Positions 31,406-40,582 of a stretch of DNA of 64,000 bases are shown one piece after another (the stretch's first letter is position 1; the number at the start of each line of letters is the position of its first letter). The position numbers and the translations under genes are program-made. The DNA lies in NCBI RefSeq assembly GCF_025345565.1, contig NZ_CP054475.1, positions 3,637,129 to 3,701,128 on the forward strand, read 5' to 3'. The stretch comes from Thalassolituus hydrocarboniclasticus (GTDB taxonomy: Bacteria; Pseudomonadota; Gammaproteobacteria; Pseudomonadales; Oceanobacteraceae). The notes below the pieces were generated by a model that saw nothing but the letters and a program-made list of their open reading frames with translations, ran no database searches and had not been told where the DNA came from.

Positions 31406-32638
31406 TTAATTCAATAATGTACCCAAAGGCATTACACGAACCTGCTCACCCGGCGCGACATGACCGCGCTCCGCTTCAAGTACGGCATACCCCTGAGCAT
31501 CAGCAAAACCATGCAACAGGCCAGAACCCTGACTGCCACACGGCGAGGCCATTAATACACCCGCTTCAGAGTCCAGACGGATGCGCTGAAAGTCCTGCCT
31601 TCCAGGTTGTTTTCTGAAGGCTTCTGCAGCGGTTGCCAGCAGCGGCAGCGCCGCCTGAACACGTTCGCCACACAACTGGCGCAATACCGGCTGAGCCAGT
31701 TGATCCAGGGTTACGATGGCCGATACCGGATTGCCCGGCAGACCAAAAAACCAGCTGTTTTTTACGCGTCCGAAAGCGAAAGGTTTCCCCGGCTTCATGG
31801 CAACCCGCCAGAAATTAACCTCGCCCAGTTCATCCAGCACCTGACGGGTATAATCGGCATCACCGACTGAAACACCGGCGCTGGTGATAATAACGTCGGC
31901 TTCCTGTGCTGCTGCAGCAATGGCAGAGCGCATGGCCTCAAGGGTATCCGGCAGCCAGGCAAAGTGGATAATTTCAACCGGCATACGCTCCAGCATCGCC
32001 CGTAAAGCAAAGCGATTGCTGTCATAAATCTGATGTGCCTGGCGGGAGTCGCCCGGCTGGCATAATTCATCGCCACTGGAGAACAGGGCAACCCGTAATT
32101 TACGGAAGACCTCAGCCTGCGCCAGACCGACGCTGGCTAATAAGCCAATATGCAGCGGAGTTAAACGTTGTCCGGCGGCCAGCATCACCTCACCGCGACG
32201 GATATCTTCGCCGGCATGACGTACATGGCTGCCGGGGTGGAGTGGTGCCTGCGAAACAATACGCTCGCCATCTGCCTGCACATCGACCTGCACATCTTCC
32301 TGCATAATGACGGTATCGGCGCCGGCCGGCATTTCGGCGCCGGTCATAATCCGTAACGCCTGTCCCGGTTGCAGCACACCACGGAAGGGATGCCCCGCCA
32401 GTGCCGCACCAGCCAGCGTTAAACCGGTGCTGCAGAGGAGCTCTGCATCGCGGCTGTGCAGCGCATAGCCATCCATCGCCGAGTTATCAAACGCCGGCAC
32501 GGTTTCCGGTGCATAAAGAGGTTTTGCCAGAATGCGTCCGTCCAGTTGCTGCAGAGCGACACTCTCTTCACCCAGGGCATATCCGGATGTCGCCGCCAGC
32601 ATACCGGCAACAGCATCGGCGACAGACTGCATACTCAC
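31406..32638 (-). CDS. moeA: MoeA, molybdenum insertase
   Basis: A 410-residue MoeA with the expected domains: N-terminal FDNSAMDGYALH, MoCF domain SAGVSVGDADYTRQVL and GLPGNPVSA, and the C-terminal domain IV. It inserts molybdate into adenylated molybdopterin. Its ATG overlaps the narL stop by four bases, linking cofactor synthesis to the nitrate regulator transcript. Confidence 0.94.
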   Translation of the reverse strand: MSMQSVADAVAGMLAATSGYALGEESVALQQLDGRILAKPLYAPETVPAFDNSAMDGYALHSRDAELLCSTGLTLAGAALAGHPFRGVLQPGQALRIMTGAEMPAGADTVIMQEDVQVDVQADGERIVSQAPLHPGSHVRHAGEDIRRGEVMLAAGQRLTPLHIGLLASVGLAQAEVFRKLRVALFSSGDELCQPGDSRQAHQIYDSNRFALRAMLERMPVEIIHFAWLPDTLEAMRSAIAAAAQEADVIITSAGVSVGDADYTRQVLDELGEVNFWRVAMKPGKPFAFGRVKNSWFFGLPGNPVSAIVTLDQLAQPVLRQLCGERVQAALPLLATAAEAFRKQPGRQDFQRIRLDSEAGVLMASPCGSQGSGLLHGFADAQGYAVLEAERGHVAPGEQVRVMPLGTLLN

Positions 32639-33291
32639 CCCTTATCTTCACCCTGCTGGTTCACCATCCAGACCGCCGCTTCCACACGGGAGCGCAATCC
32701 GAGTTTTTTCAGCAGATGCTTTACATGAACCTTGACCGTACCGTCGGAAATATCCAGCTCGCGGGCAATAACTTTGTTGCTCATACCCTTGGCAATGCAT
32801 TCCAGAATTTCAACTTCACGTCCGGTCAGGGCATCCAGTTCAGATGCAGGACGCACCGCCGGACGGCGAATAGCAGCAGCCAGAACCTTGGTCACCGCTT
32901 CACTCAACACCATCTTGCCGCCGACAGCCTGCTTAATCTGCTCCAGCAGCATATCCGGGTCGGTATCTTTCAGCAGATAACCATCAGCTCCCTGACCAAT
33001 GGCGGTAAGTACGTCGTCATCAGCATCCGAAACAGTAAGCATAACGATTCTGGAGGTAATGCCCCGGTCGCGTAATTTAGTCAGTGTCTGCAGACCATCC
33101 ATACCCTGCATATGAAGATCCAGAATAATAAGATCCGGCTCATCTTCAACAGCAAGATCAATTGCTTCTGCACCGCTGCTGGCTTCGGCGACAACCTCAA
33201 GGTCATCCTCAAATGCAAGCAACTGCTTTAATCCTTTACGCAACAGGGGATGATCATCAACCAACATGATTGTCGATTTTTTGCTATCCAT
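32635..33291 (-). CDS. narL: NarL response regulator
   Basis: A 218-residue response regulator with phospho-acceptor D58 (LIILDLHM) and a GerE/LuxR-type HTH (LTGREVEILECIAKGMSNKVIARELDIS...). It closely resembles NarL. Its sensor NarX is at 57783, 24 kb away, so the pair is split. It heads the narL-moeA-moeB operon. NarL-type heptamer sites occur upstream of several genes in the window, including its own promoter gap. Confidence 0.92.
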   Translation of the reverse strand: MDSKKSTIMLVDDHPLLRKGLKQLLAFEDDLEVVAEASSGAEAIDLAVEDEPDLIILDLHMQGMDGLQTLTKLRDRGITSRIVMLTVSDADDDVLTAIGQGADGYLLKDTDPDMLLEQIKQAVGGKMVLSEAVTKVLAAAIRRPAVRPASELDALTGREVEILECIAKGMSNKVIARELDISDGTVKVHVKHLLKKLGLRSRVEAAVWMVNQQGEDKG

Positions 33292-33378
33292 TTTTTTAAC
33301 CGTTTTCGCTGATTATCGTTCCATACTAAGGCGCACCCAATCAAAGTCAATTGAGATTAAATCGGGTGAAAATCGTTA

Positions 33379-33394
33379 TACCCTTTATGAGGTA
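33379..33394. promoter_or_regulatory. NarL-type 7-2-7 site between narL and the flavoprotein-like gene
   Basis: TACCCTT-TA-TGAGGTA, inverted heptamers with a 2-base spacer and one mismatch to TACYYMT in each. It lies about 90 bases from narL and 70 bases from the divergent gene start at 33463. Confidence 0.45.
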
Positions 33395-33462
33395 TGCGTT
33401 CTTTAGTATTGCCTGTGCATAGTATCCGGCCCAATATCACCGTCAGGTCAGAGGCATTCGAC

Positions 33463-34581
33463 ATGGCGGGAAATAATAAAAACATTCTTATCATCGGCGA
33501 CAACAACACTTCACACCGGCTGCAGGACAAACTCTCAGCCAGTAATTGTTTCAGCCATATTCACCTGCTGTCACAATCCGACCACCGGTATTTCCCTCGT
33601 CACTGCCTTCCTCAGCTGCTTGCCGGTGTATTGCCGATAGCAGAAATGGAAACTCCGCCGGAGTGGTATCACGCGAGGAAAATCCGCTATATCTGCCGCC
33701 ATACAGAACCCGACATGAATTATGCTGCCGTCGTCGATACACGTCCTGATGCCAGGCATGTATCGGTACTGAAAACGGCCGGAGAGCTGAGTCTGTATAT
33801 TCCACTGCACACGCCTGAAAATATTCAGCTCGCCCAGAACCATTTACAGAAAGCCGGCGGTATCACCATCATCGGCAGCTCTGAACTGGCAATCCAATAT
33901 GCAACCAGTGTTGCCCGTGCAGGATTTCCGGCATACCTGGTTGCCGACAAAGCCGCCCTTATAAACCCCGGGTTTGACAAACATATTCAGCGGCTGATTT
34001 ACAGAGAGATAAAAAACTCTGGCGTTAAAATAATTCCGCTTGAAGAAAAAAACACCATCCCCAAAACCATACCTGTAATTTACATGCCGCTTAGCAGCAG
34101 AAATAAAGAAATCCGTCATGCTCAGATACAAACCAAGAACATAAAAATCTCTCCAACTGACAGTCTGGATCTGCCCGATGGCGGAGATCATTTCACACCG
34201 CCTGAATCAATTCTTAATATGTTTGCCTCCCGCTGCTGGCGAAAAACGAACGAGCACTCCGATCAGTTTTCGCTATTGCGGGCACTCTGGCTTGGCAAAC
34301 CAGATCTGCCACACCGGATTTCGGTCAATAAATTCGCCATTCATTATGCCGGAAGCCTGAACGCCGAAAAGAACAATCAGTGCCTCACGATGCATATTCC
34401 GGAGTGTGGCATCTACCGCAAGATTATCATTGCCGGAGATCGCATTATCGGTTTTATTCTTGCCGGTGATGTGCGCGGCAGCGAAACCCTTGCAGATATG
34501 ATGCTGACACACCGGGACATCCGTTACTGCCGGGATCAGCTGCTTTTCAGCGGACATCAGGCTGCAGTGACCTACCCATAA
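33463..34581 (+). CDS. Degenerate NirB/rubredoxin-reductase-like protein of unknown role
   Basis: A 372-residue protein with the overall order of a FAD/NAD(P) oxidoreductase of the NirB N-terminal type. The first dinucleotide motif is broken (ILIIGDNNTSHRLQDKL, lacking the GxGxxG glycines). The second is recognisable but weak (ITIIGSSELAIQYATSVARAGF). The C-terminal YRKIIIAGDRIIGFILAGDV matches the NirB-type end. It probably no longer binds FAD normally and may be a sensor or scaffold. AGAGG lies 8 bases before the ATG. It precedes the Moco leader and moaA and faces narL. Confidence 0.6.
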   Translation: MAGNNKNILIIGDNNTSHRLQDKLSASNCFSHIHLLSQSDHRYFPRHCLPQLLAGVLPIAEMETPPEWYHARKIRYICRHTEPDMNYAAVVDTRPDARHVSVLKTAGELSLYIPLHTPENIQLAQNHLQKAGGITIIGSSELAIQYATSVARAGFPAYLVADKAALINPGFDKHIQRLIYREIKNSGVKIIPLEEKNTIPKTIPVIYMPLSSRNKEIRHAQIQTKNIKISPTDSLDLPDGGDHFTPPESILNMFASRCWRKTNEHSDQFSLLRALWLGKPDLPHRISVNKFAIHYAGSLNAEKNNQCLTMHIPECGIYRKIIIAGDRIIGFILAGDVRGSETLADMMLTHRDIRYCRDQLLFSGHQAAVTYP

Positions 34582-34644
34582 AGAGGCATGTCACTATCCC
34601 GGGAAGCGGATAGTAGCAGCCCCCTCATACCGCTATATTCAACT

Positions 34645-34770
34645 GACGCCGAGCTGATCTGCCTAACGCTCACTCCCCTCATCGGTGAGTTATGGCAGCT
34701 CAGCCGTGGCAATACTGCCACCGGGATTCAGGGGAAACCCAGCTTCCTCCCATGCTTGGAAAGGTGTCTT
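34645..34770 (+). ncRNA. Probable molybdenum-cofactor (Moco) riboswitch leader of moaA
   Basis: A structured leader directly before moaA. GAGCTG/CAGCTC (34651-34656 with 34696-34701) encloses CTCAC/GTGAG (34669-34673 with 34685-34689). A hairpin GTGGCA-ATAC-TGCCAC follows (34706-34721), then a CTTCCTCCC...GGAAAGGTG element that ends at the moaA ribosome binding site. The last element and the setting recall the Moco RNA motif of moaA in gammaproteobacteria. Assignment is from memory of the motif, not a model search. Confidence 0.65.
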
Positions 34771-35742
34771 ATGCTGACCGACCGTTTTGCCCGGCGCTTC
34801 ACTTACCTGCGCCTGTCGCTGACTGAACGCTGTAATTTCCGTTGTACCTACTGCCTGCCAGAAGGTAATGATTGTGATACAGCTGAGTCTGATCTGAATA
34901 TCCATGAAGTCCGCCGCCTGCTGACCGCCTTCGCCCGCCTGGGTACCCGGAAGGTTCGCCTGACCGGAGGAGAGCCGGCACTGCGCCGCGATCTCAGCGA
35001 AATTATCAGCTTATGCAAATCAGTACCGGGCATAGAACAGGTTGCCCTGACTACCAATGGCTACAATCTGCAGAAAGAAATATCCGGCTGGAAAAAAGCC
35101 GGACTGGATGCCCTGAATATCAGTGTCGACAGCCTTGACCCTGCTATTTTTTCACGCATCACCGGGGCCGATCGTCTGCATTATATTTTGCAGGGGATCG
35201 ATCAGGCTCTGCAGCTGAACTTTCAGAAAGTAAAACTGAACACCGTATTATTACGCCAGCACAATACCCATTCTCTTCCTGGCTTTTTGCGCTTTATAAA
35301 AGACCGGCCTGTATCACTGCGTTTTATTGAATTAATGCGGACCAACGATAATGCCGGTTTCTATCAGGAACAGCATTTAAGCGGTGAATTTATCCGTCAG
35401 CAGCTGACCGGGGATGGCTGGCAACTGCAGCCTAAGGCAACCACCGATGGTCCGGCGCTGGAATATGCCCATCCGGATTATGCTGGCCGGGTCGGACTTA
35501 TCATGCCTTACAGTAAAGATTTCTGCAGCAGCTGCAATCGCCTGCGCGTATCCAGTAAAGGGGAATTATTTCTCTGCTTATTTGCCGACGAGCATCAAAG
35601 TCTGCGTGAGCTGTTGCAAAGCGACGATCCTGCACCGGTCGAAGCATTTTTACAGCGGGCCATTGGCGGAAAAGAAGAAAGCCACTATCTGCATCAGCAA
35701 CGCAGTGGCCAGACCCGTCATCTGGCCATGATCGGGGGGTGA
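34771..35742 (+). CDS. moaA: MoaA, GTP 3',8-cyclase
   Basis: A 323-residue radical-SAM enzyme with N-terminal CNFRCTYC and a C-terminal second Fe-S site (CSSCNRLRVSSKGELFLC). It makes the first intermediate of molybdopterin from GTP with MoaC. The usual C-terminal GG is present (MIGG). The ATG at 34771 follows AAGGTG; an upstream in-frame start at 34588 would translate the structured leader and is rejected. It begins the moaA-mobA-moaB-moaC-moaD-moaE operon. Confidence 0.95.
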   Translation: MLTDRFARRFTYLRLSLTERCNFRCTYCLPEGNDCDTAESDLNIHEVRRLLTAFARLGTRKVRLTGGEPALRRDLSEIISLCKSVPGIEQVALTTNGYNLQKEISGWKKAGLDALNISVDSLDPAIFSRITGADRLHYILQGIDQALQLNFQKVKLNTVLLRQHNTHSLPGFLRFIKDRPVSLRFIELMRTNDNAGFYQEQHLSGEFIRQQLTGDGWQLQPKATTDGPALEYAHPDYAGRVGLIMPYSKDFCSSCNRLRVSSKGELFLCLFADEHQSLRELLQSDDPAPVEAFLQRAIGGKEESHYLHQQRSGQTRHLAMIGG

Positions 35743-35745
35743 GAT

Positions 35746-36285
35746 ATGTTCAGTGCCATTATTCTTGCCGGTGGACGCTCTTCACGCATGGGGACCGATA
35801 AAGCGCAGCTGCCGATGGACGGCCTCCCGCTATGGATGTTGCAGCAGGTACGGCTGCAACAGGCGGGTTGTGACGATATTCAGCTCAGCCATCCGCAACT
35901 GGGCACTCCCGACCAGCAGGCAGGGCATGGGCCCCTGTCTGGCCTGCATACTCTGCTGCCATTCTGCAAACATGAGCGTGTACTGGTACTGGCTGTCGAT
36001 ATGCCCTGGATGACGGCAGCACTTTTGCGCACTCTGATACGTCATTCACAGGAGCAGCCGGTTTTCTTTAAAGATCATTATCTGCCCTGCGTGCTGCATA
36101 ACAGCAGCGATTTACAGTCTTATATTGCAAAACAACTGCATGAAAAAGGACGGCGTTCTGTTGGTGCCCTGCTGTCTTATTGTGCGGCCAGAGCAATTCC
36201 CTGCCCATCACCACAGCTGTTGCTGAATACAAATACTCCCGAAGACTGGCAGCTGGCCTGTCACGCTTCGCAAGGCGGTCATTAA
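35746..36285 (+). CDS. mobA: MobA, molybdenum cofactor guanylyltransferase
   Basis: A 179-residue nucleotidyltransferase with the N-terminal motif ILAGGRSSRMGTDKA and the metal site LVLAVDMPWM. It attaches GMP to Moco to form the bis-MGD cofactor that NarG needs. It is three bases after moaA and one base before moaB. Confidence 0.93.
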   Translation: MFSAIILAGGRSSRMGTDKAQLPMDGLPLWMLQQVRLQQAGCDDIQLSHPQLGTPDQQAGHGPLSGLHTLLPFCKHERVLVLAVDMPWMTAALLRTLIRHSQEQPVFFKDHYLPCVLHNSSDLQSYIAKQLHEKGRRSVGALLSYCAARAIPCPSPQLLLNTNTPEDWQLACHASQGGH

Positions 36286-36286
36286 T

Positions 36287-36823
36287 ATGAGTAAACATAC
36301 CAGCAAAGAATTTTTCCGCTTAAACATTGCCATTCTGACACTGTCGGATCATCGCACTCCGGCCGAAGACAGCAGTGGCAATCTGCTGCTGGCACTGGCT
36401 CAGGAAAGCGGCCACACAATCCGCGCCCGCGCCCTGTTAAAGCATAACCGTTATGACATCCGCGCCTGCATCAGCGACTGGATTGCCAGTCAGGATATTC
36501 AGGTCATTATTATTAATGGCGGCACCGGTTTCTCTGAGGGCAACTGCACACCAGAAGCCATCCGCCCTTTATTTGATGCAGAGGTCGAGGGCTTCGGCGA
36601 GCAATTCCGGCAGTTAAGTTTTACCGATATTGGCAGCAGCAGTATGCAGTCCCGGGCACTGGCCGGGATTGCCAATAAAACCCTTATTTTTGCTGTTCCC
36701 GGTTCTGGCGGCGCCTGCCGCCAGGCCTGGGAAGCGCTGATCGCACCACAGCTGGACAGCCGCACCGGGCCATGTAATTTCGTTGCCCATGTTAAAAACA
36801 GCCCTGTTAATGCCTGTCGTTAG
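36287..36823 (+). CDS. moaB: MoaB, MoCF-domain protein
   Basis: A 178-residue MoCF-domain protein with IINGGTGFSEGNCTPEAI. The family is related to MogA and, in some organisms, adenylates molybdopterin. Its role beside an intact mogA in the same window is unclear. It is in the moa operon, 54 bases before moaC. Confidence 0.9.
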   Translation: MSKHTSKEFFRLNIAILTLSDHRTPAEDSSGNLLLALAQESGHTIRARALLKHNRYDIRACISDWIASQDIQVIIINGGTGFSEGNCTPEAIRPLFDAEVEGFGEQFRQLSFTDIGSSSMQSRALAGIANKTLIFAVPGSGGACRQAWEALIAPQLDSRTGPCNFVAHVKNSPVNACR

Positions 36824-36877
36824 GCCTCACCAATTGAATCGGGCCTGTTTAATGAGTGTTAGGGCCTGGAGAATTTT

Positions 36878-37366
36878 ATGTCAGATCTGACCCATATTGA
36901 TCAGCACGGTCATGCTCACATGGTCGATGTTTCGGCCAAGGAAAGCAGTCTGCGCAGCGCTTATGCCAGCGCCAGAATCATCACTCGCCCGGATGTTATC
37001 GCCCGTATTCAGCAGGCTGAAATTAAAAAAGGTGATGTACTGGCAACGGCACGCATCGCCGGCATTATGGCGGCCAAACGTACCAGCGATTTAATTCCGC
37101 TTTGCCATCCGCTGGCCCTGAGCAAAGTCAGTGTAGATTTTGTTCTTTCAGAACAGGAAATTCATATCACGACCCTGTGCCGTCTGCGCGGCCAGACCGG
37201 CGTGGAGATGGAGGCGCTCACGGCGGCATCTGTCGCAGCCCTGACCATTTACGATATGTGCAAAGCGGTTGATCCGGCGATGGTCATCAGTGATATCCGC
37301 CTGCAGGAAAAGCAAGGCGGTAAAAGCGGCCACTGGCTGCGTAGCGGAGAATCTGATCATGTTTAA
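36878..37366 (+). CDS. moaC: MoaC, cyclic pyranopterin monophosphate synthase
   Basis: A 162-residue MoaC with the conserved [23 protein letters not shown]-like segment and [23 protein letters not shown]. It converts the MoaA product to cPMP. The moaD start lies inside its last codons. Confidence 0.95.
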   Translation: MSDLTHIDQHGHAHMVDVSAKESSLRSAYASARIITRPDVIARIQQAEIKKGDVLATARIAGIMAAKRTSDLIPLCHPLALSKVSVDFVLSEQEIHITTLCRLRGQTGVEMEALTAASVAALTIYDMCKAVDPAMVISDIRLQEKQGGKSGHWLRSGESDHV

Positions 37367-37604
37367 TATTGTTTTTTTTGCCGCCCTGCGCGAAACCCTT
37401 GATTGCGGGCAACTTAACTGGCAAAGCGAAGCCAGAAGTATTGCCGGTTTAATACAGGAATTACGCGCCCAGGGAGAGAACTGGGACTCAGCACTGGCCA
37501 GGCCTGATCTGCTCTGTGCCCGTAACCAGCAACTGTGCACACCTGACGAAGCAATTACTGCCGGTGATGAAATTGCTTTTTTCCCTCCGGTAACCGGTGG
37601 CTGA
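37359..37604 (+). CDS. moaD: MoaD, molybdopterin synthase small subunit
   Basis: An 81-residue ubiquitin-like protein ending in the required Gly-Gly (FFPPVTGG). MoeB adenylates this C-terminus before it is thiocarboxylated. It overlaps the moaC end by eight bases; moaE begins one base after its stop. Confidence 0.93.
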   Translation: MFNIVFFAALRETLDCGQLNWQSEARSIAGLIQELRAQGENWDSALARPDLLCARNQQLCTPDEAITAGDEIAFFPPVTGG

Positions 37605-37605
37605 T

Positions 37606-38073
37606 ATGCAACATTCAACCCGGATAAAAGTGCAGCAGGAAGATTTTAATCTGGCAGACGAATACGCAGCGCTGGGTAATCAGGCTGGTTGCGGAGCCAT
37701 CGTCAGTTTTATCGGCAGTGTTCGCGAGCTGGCCGGCGACTCGTTATTAAGCATGACGCTGGAGCATTATCCGGGCATGACCGAAAAATCATTATTGCAG
37801 ATCACCGAACAGGCACGGCAACGCTGGCCCCTCGGCAATATCACCATTATTCATCGCATTGGTACATTAAGCGTTAACGAGCAGATTGTGCTGGTACTGG
37901 TCAGCAGTGCTCACCGCGAAGCCGCTTTCCGCGCCTGTGAATTTATTATGGATTTTCTGAAAACCCGCGCGCCGTTCTGGAAAAAAGAACAGACAACAGC
38001 AGCCGGCTATTGGGTGGAAGCAAAAGACAGTGACAACCAGGCCGCTCAGCGCTGGTCGTCGCCGGAATCATAA
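37606..38073 (+). CDS. moaE: MoaE, molybdopterin synthase large subunit
   Basis: A 155-residue MoaE with GAIVSFIGSVRE, the AHREAAFRACEFIMDFLKTRAPFWKKE segment that holds the active-site lysines, and a normal C-terminus. It forms molybdopterin with MoaD. A GTG at 37597 is an alternative start. It converges with the phosphoketolase-like gene and overlaps it by six bases. Confidence 0.94.
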   Translation: MQHSTRIKVQQEDFNLADEYAALGNQAGCGAIVSFIGSVRELAGDSLLSMTLEHYPGMTEKSLLQITEQARQRWPLGNITIIHRIGTLSVNEQIVLVLVSSAHREAAFRACEFIMDFLKTRAPFWKKEQTTAAGYWVEAKDSDNQAAQRWSSPES

Positions 38074-40488
38074 AGGCTCCGGAATAACATGGTAGGGGTT
38101 GCCGCGCCCATCAATCGCCCGCCACTCTTCTTCGGTCAGCCACAGCGTTGGTTTCTGACCACATAATTCTGCCAGTGCTGCCAGAGCATGAGCCCAGGTG
38201 CAGCCGTTTACAAATAACAGCGACTGAGTATCCAGTGTGCCGCCACGGTTGATATACCCCAATGCCCGGGTTCGTTGCGCGCCCAGATCCAGTTGCCGAC
38301 AGGTTGCCAGCAGCACCTCAGCCCGGCCATGGGTGAGAAAAACCCGGTAACGCACTCTGGCAGGAAACAGTGCGCGCACAACCGCCGGATCAGCCAGTGC
38401 TGATTTTTCCCAACGGTCGCGCGCCTGACGGAAACGTCCAGGCTCTAATAAATAAATCAGTGAATGCGCTACCCGCTGCTGACGTAAGCGGTCGGAGGCT
38501 TTCAGCATTTGCTGCAGTTGCACGGCACCGCAGGCAACCAGCTGCAATTCAGCGCCGCAATGTCCGCGCAGACAGACAGCACCATCCTGAACCAGTTGGG
38601 TAGCTTGCCGGGCAGAAAAAAACTGTGGCATCACACTGCGCGTAACCACCAGATTCCAGACCACCCCTAAATCGCCATAGCAGGTGCGCAGGCAGGCCAT
38701 CGCACTGTTGGCATCAGCAGGAAATACGACCCGTGCCATATCGGCCATTTTAAGCATCAGTCCTTCCGATAAACTGGAATCCTGATGGCTCTGGTCATGC
38801 TCGCCGTTTTCCCAGATAAGCGAGGTGGTCACAACCGGGAAGCCAAGCCAGCCTGCTGCATCCCCCGCTTCTTTTTGTTGGCGTGAAAAAATAATGGCCT
38901 GCCGCAAAGCACACAGCATTTTTATGGCAAAGGCTTCATAGGCAACAACCAGATTAATACCCGCCTGATTCGCCAGACAGGCACTGACAACGGCCTCTTC
39001 ATTCAAAGCCGTAATAACACAGCCATCGATAGCTTCTGCGGCGGTAATTTCTGGGCGGGTAACGCGGTGACGGAACTGATCCAGCGTCTGGCTCATACCA
39101 TTGCCGCGCAGCTCATCAGGATTGCCAACCCGCACCCGCAAGCGCGGATTAACTTCGGTTAATTCAATAAAATAACGATCGATAGCCGCCATAGCGGATT
39201 CCCGCCGGTCAGCCCATTCCGGTTCAGGGCAATTAACGGCCAGCATAGGCGTGCTTTTTTGTTTAGGTTGCCCCAATAAAGAAGCGGCTTCGCGCCATTG
39301 CGCATCCGGTTGCAATAATGCTTTTGCTCCCCGATGAAAAAAGGCCAGCGCTTCCGGATTTTCTGCCGGATAGGCTCCCAGCGGCAAACCATACGCGGCG
39401 CCAGTGCCGGCCGCAGGAAAGCCAAACCCTTTTACCGTTTCAGCAATACAGTAAGGCAAGGCAACCGGATATTGCGCTTCGCCCTGATGGATACGTTCAA
39501 ACGCCTGGGACAGCTGAATCTCCATATAATAAATGGCGCACATAAAGGCCGCAGGGTCCCGCCCATCAATCACAAAAGGCGCAAAGCCCTGATTACGTAA
39601 ATGACTGACAAACCAGCTGCAGCCACCCTGTTGGGCAATGGTCGTGCGCTGATCAATACGCCGGCCATTGGCAATCATTACCGGCGCAATCAGGCCGGTA
39701 TCTTCTCCACGCCACCAGCGCGCGGCCCAGTCGGTACCGCGCTGTTCTTCAAAGGCTCCGTCACTTAAAAAAGCGACCAGACGCTCTCCCGGCAGCGGCA
39801 TATGCGCATATTGCATTCCGGCAAAGCCCAGATAACCTCCCTCCATTCGCGCACCGGCCGTATGCACATTAACGTGGGCGCCCAGTGTTGATATCCGCTG
39901 TCCGGTATTATCCAGACGCGTGTCATAACAATCGGCGACAAAACGACTCAGGCCGTCATCATCCAGCGGATACTGTCGGCGACGTTCAGGTGCTGCGGTG
40001 CCAGTCAGCAATTGCAAAGCATCAATGGCAGCAACGCAGTGGCCCTGCCCCATCAGCCAATCCCGCGGCTGGCCGGTAAAATGATTTAACGCCAGCAAAC
40101 CGGCATAGGCCGGCACCATATTCAGAGCGCCGCCGGTATGTCCGCGTGGGTGGGTTTTAAAATCCTGAGGCGTGAGATTACGGCCATCGGTATAGACTCG
40201 GCGGGCATAGGTCATATGCACCACCAGCCACATCGCCTGCTGGGTCAGGCAATCCAGAGCACGCAAACGCTGAAAAAAATATCCGGTATCAGCAATTAAT
40301 CCTTTTTGCAGCAACGACTCAGCCATCAGGTGTGCCTGAATCTGAGTAGCCGGGCGGTGTTCAATCACTCCCAGACCGGCAGCCCAGAGCGCCAGTTCCG
40401 GATTCTGATCACGCAGATTCTGCGCTTCATGATCCAGATATTCCGGAGTCATCGGGTGACTGGTTTGCTGGTATAAATTAAGCGTCAT
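38068..40488 (-). CDS. Divergent phosphoketolase-like TPP enzyme
   Basis: An 806-residue protein with the XFP N, middle and C domains. Several phosphoketolase elements can be aligned: RGHTGGALNM for GHWGTTPGLN, LMGQGH for GPGH, EGGYLGFAG for EGGELGYSL, and the SHQD of HNGFSHQDPG. The TPP motif GDGEAETGPLA is replaced by SDGAFEEQRGTDWA, keeping the metal Asp with a later NG. Canonical enzymes cleave xylulose-5-P or fructose-6-P to acetyl phosphate; this branch is sometimes labelled xylulose 5-phosphate 3-epimerase in databases, and its activity is unproven. CGGAG precedes the ATG. It follows nrdD by 94 bases, perhaps in one anaerobic operon. Confidence 0.75.
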   Translation of the reverse strand: MTLNLYQQTSHPMTPEYLDHEAQNLRDQNPELALWAAGLGVIEHRPATQIQAHLMAESLLQKGLIADTGYFFQRLRALDCLTQQAMWLVVHMTYARRVYTDGRNLTPQDFKTHPRGHTGGALNMVPAYAGLLALNHFTGQPRDWLMGQGHCVAAIDALQLLTGTAAPERRRQYPLDDDGLSRFVADCYDTRLDNTGQRISTLGAHVNVHTAGARMEGGYLGFAGMQYAHMPLPGERLVAFLSDGAFEEQRGTDWAARWWRGEDTGLIAPVMIANGRRIDQRTTIAQQGGCSWFVSHLRNQGFAPFVIDGRDPAAFMCAIYYMEIQLSQAFERIHQGEAQYPVALPYCIAETVKGFGFPAAGTGAAYGLPLGAYPAENPEALAFFHRGAKALLQPDAQWREAASLLGQPKQKSTPMLAVNCPEPEWADRRESAMAAIDRYFIELTEVNPRLRVRVGNPDELRGNGMSQTLDQFRHRVTRPEITAAEAIDGCVITALNEEAVVSACLANQAGINLVVAYEAFAIKMLCALRQAIIFSRQQKEAGDAAGWLGFPVVTTSLIWENGEHDQSHQDSSLSEGLMLKMADMARVVFPADANSAMACLRTCYGDLGVVWNLVVTRSVMPQFFSARQATQLVQDGAVCLRGHCGAELQLVACGAVQLQQMLKASDRLRQQRVAHSLIYLLEPGRFRQARDRWEKSALADPAVVRALFPARVRYRVFLTHGRAEVLLATCRQLDLGAQRTRALGYINRGGTLDTQSLLFVNGCTWAHALAALAELCGQKPTLWLTEEEWRAIDGRGNPYHVIPEPL

Positions 40489-40582
40489 AGCAACTCCGTG
40501 TCAGGAGTCTCTGATGAAACGCGTTTTGACATCGCCGATCTATACCCCGCAGGGGATAGACCGGCGCAGACCATGACGCAGA

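Noticed and set aside
34588-34770. N-terminal extension of moaA
   Set aside because: The extra 61 residues read through the structured Moco-type leader and do not resemble MoaA. The ATG at 34771 has a ribosome binding site.
40530-40565. CTATACCCC...GGGGATAG hairpin between nrdD and the phosphoketolase-like gene as a terminator or NarL site
   Set aside because: There is no T run, and as a heptamer pair it has too many mismatches to TACYYMT.
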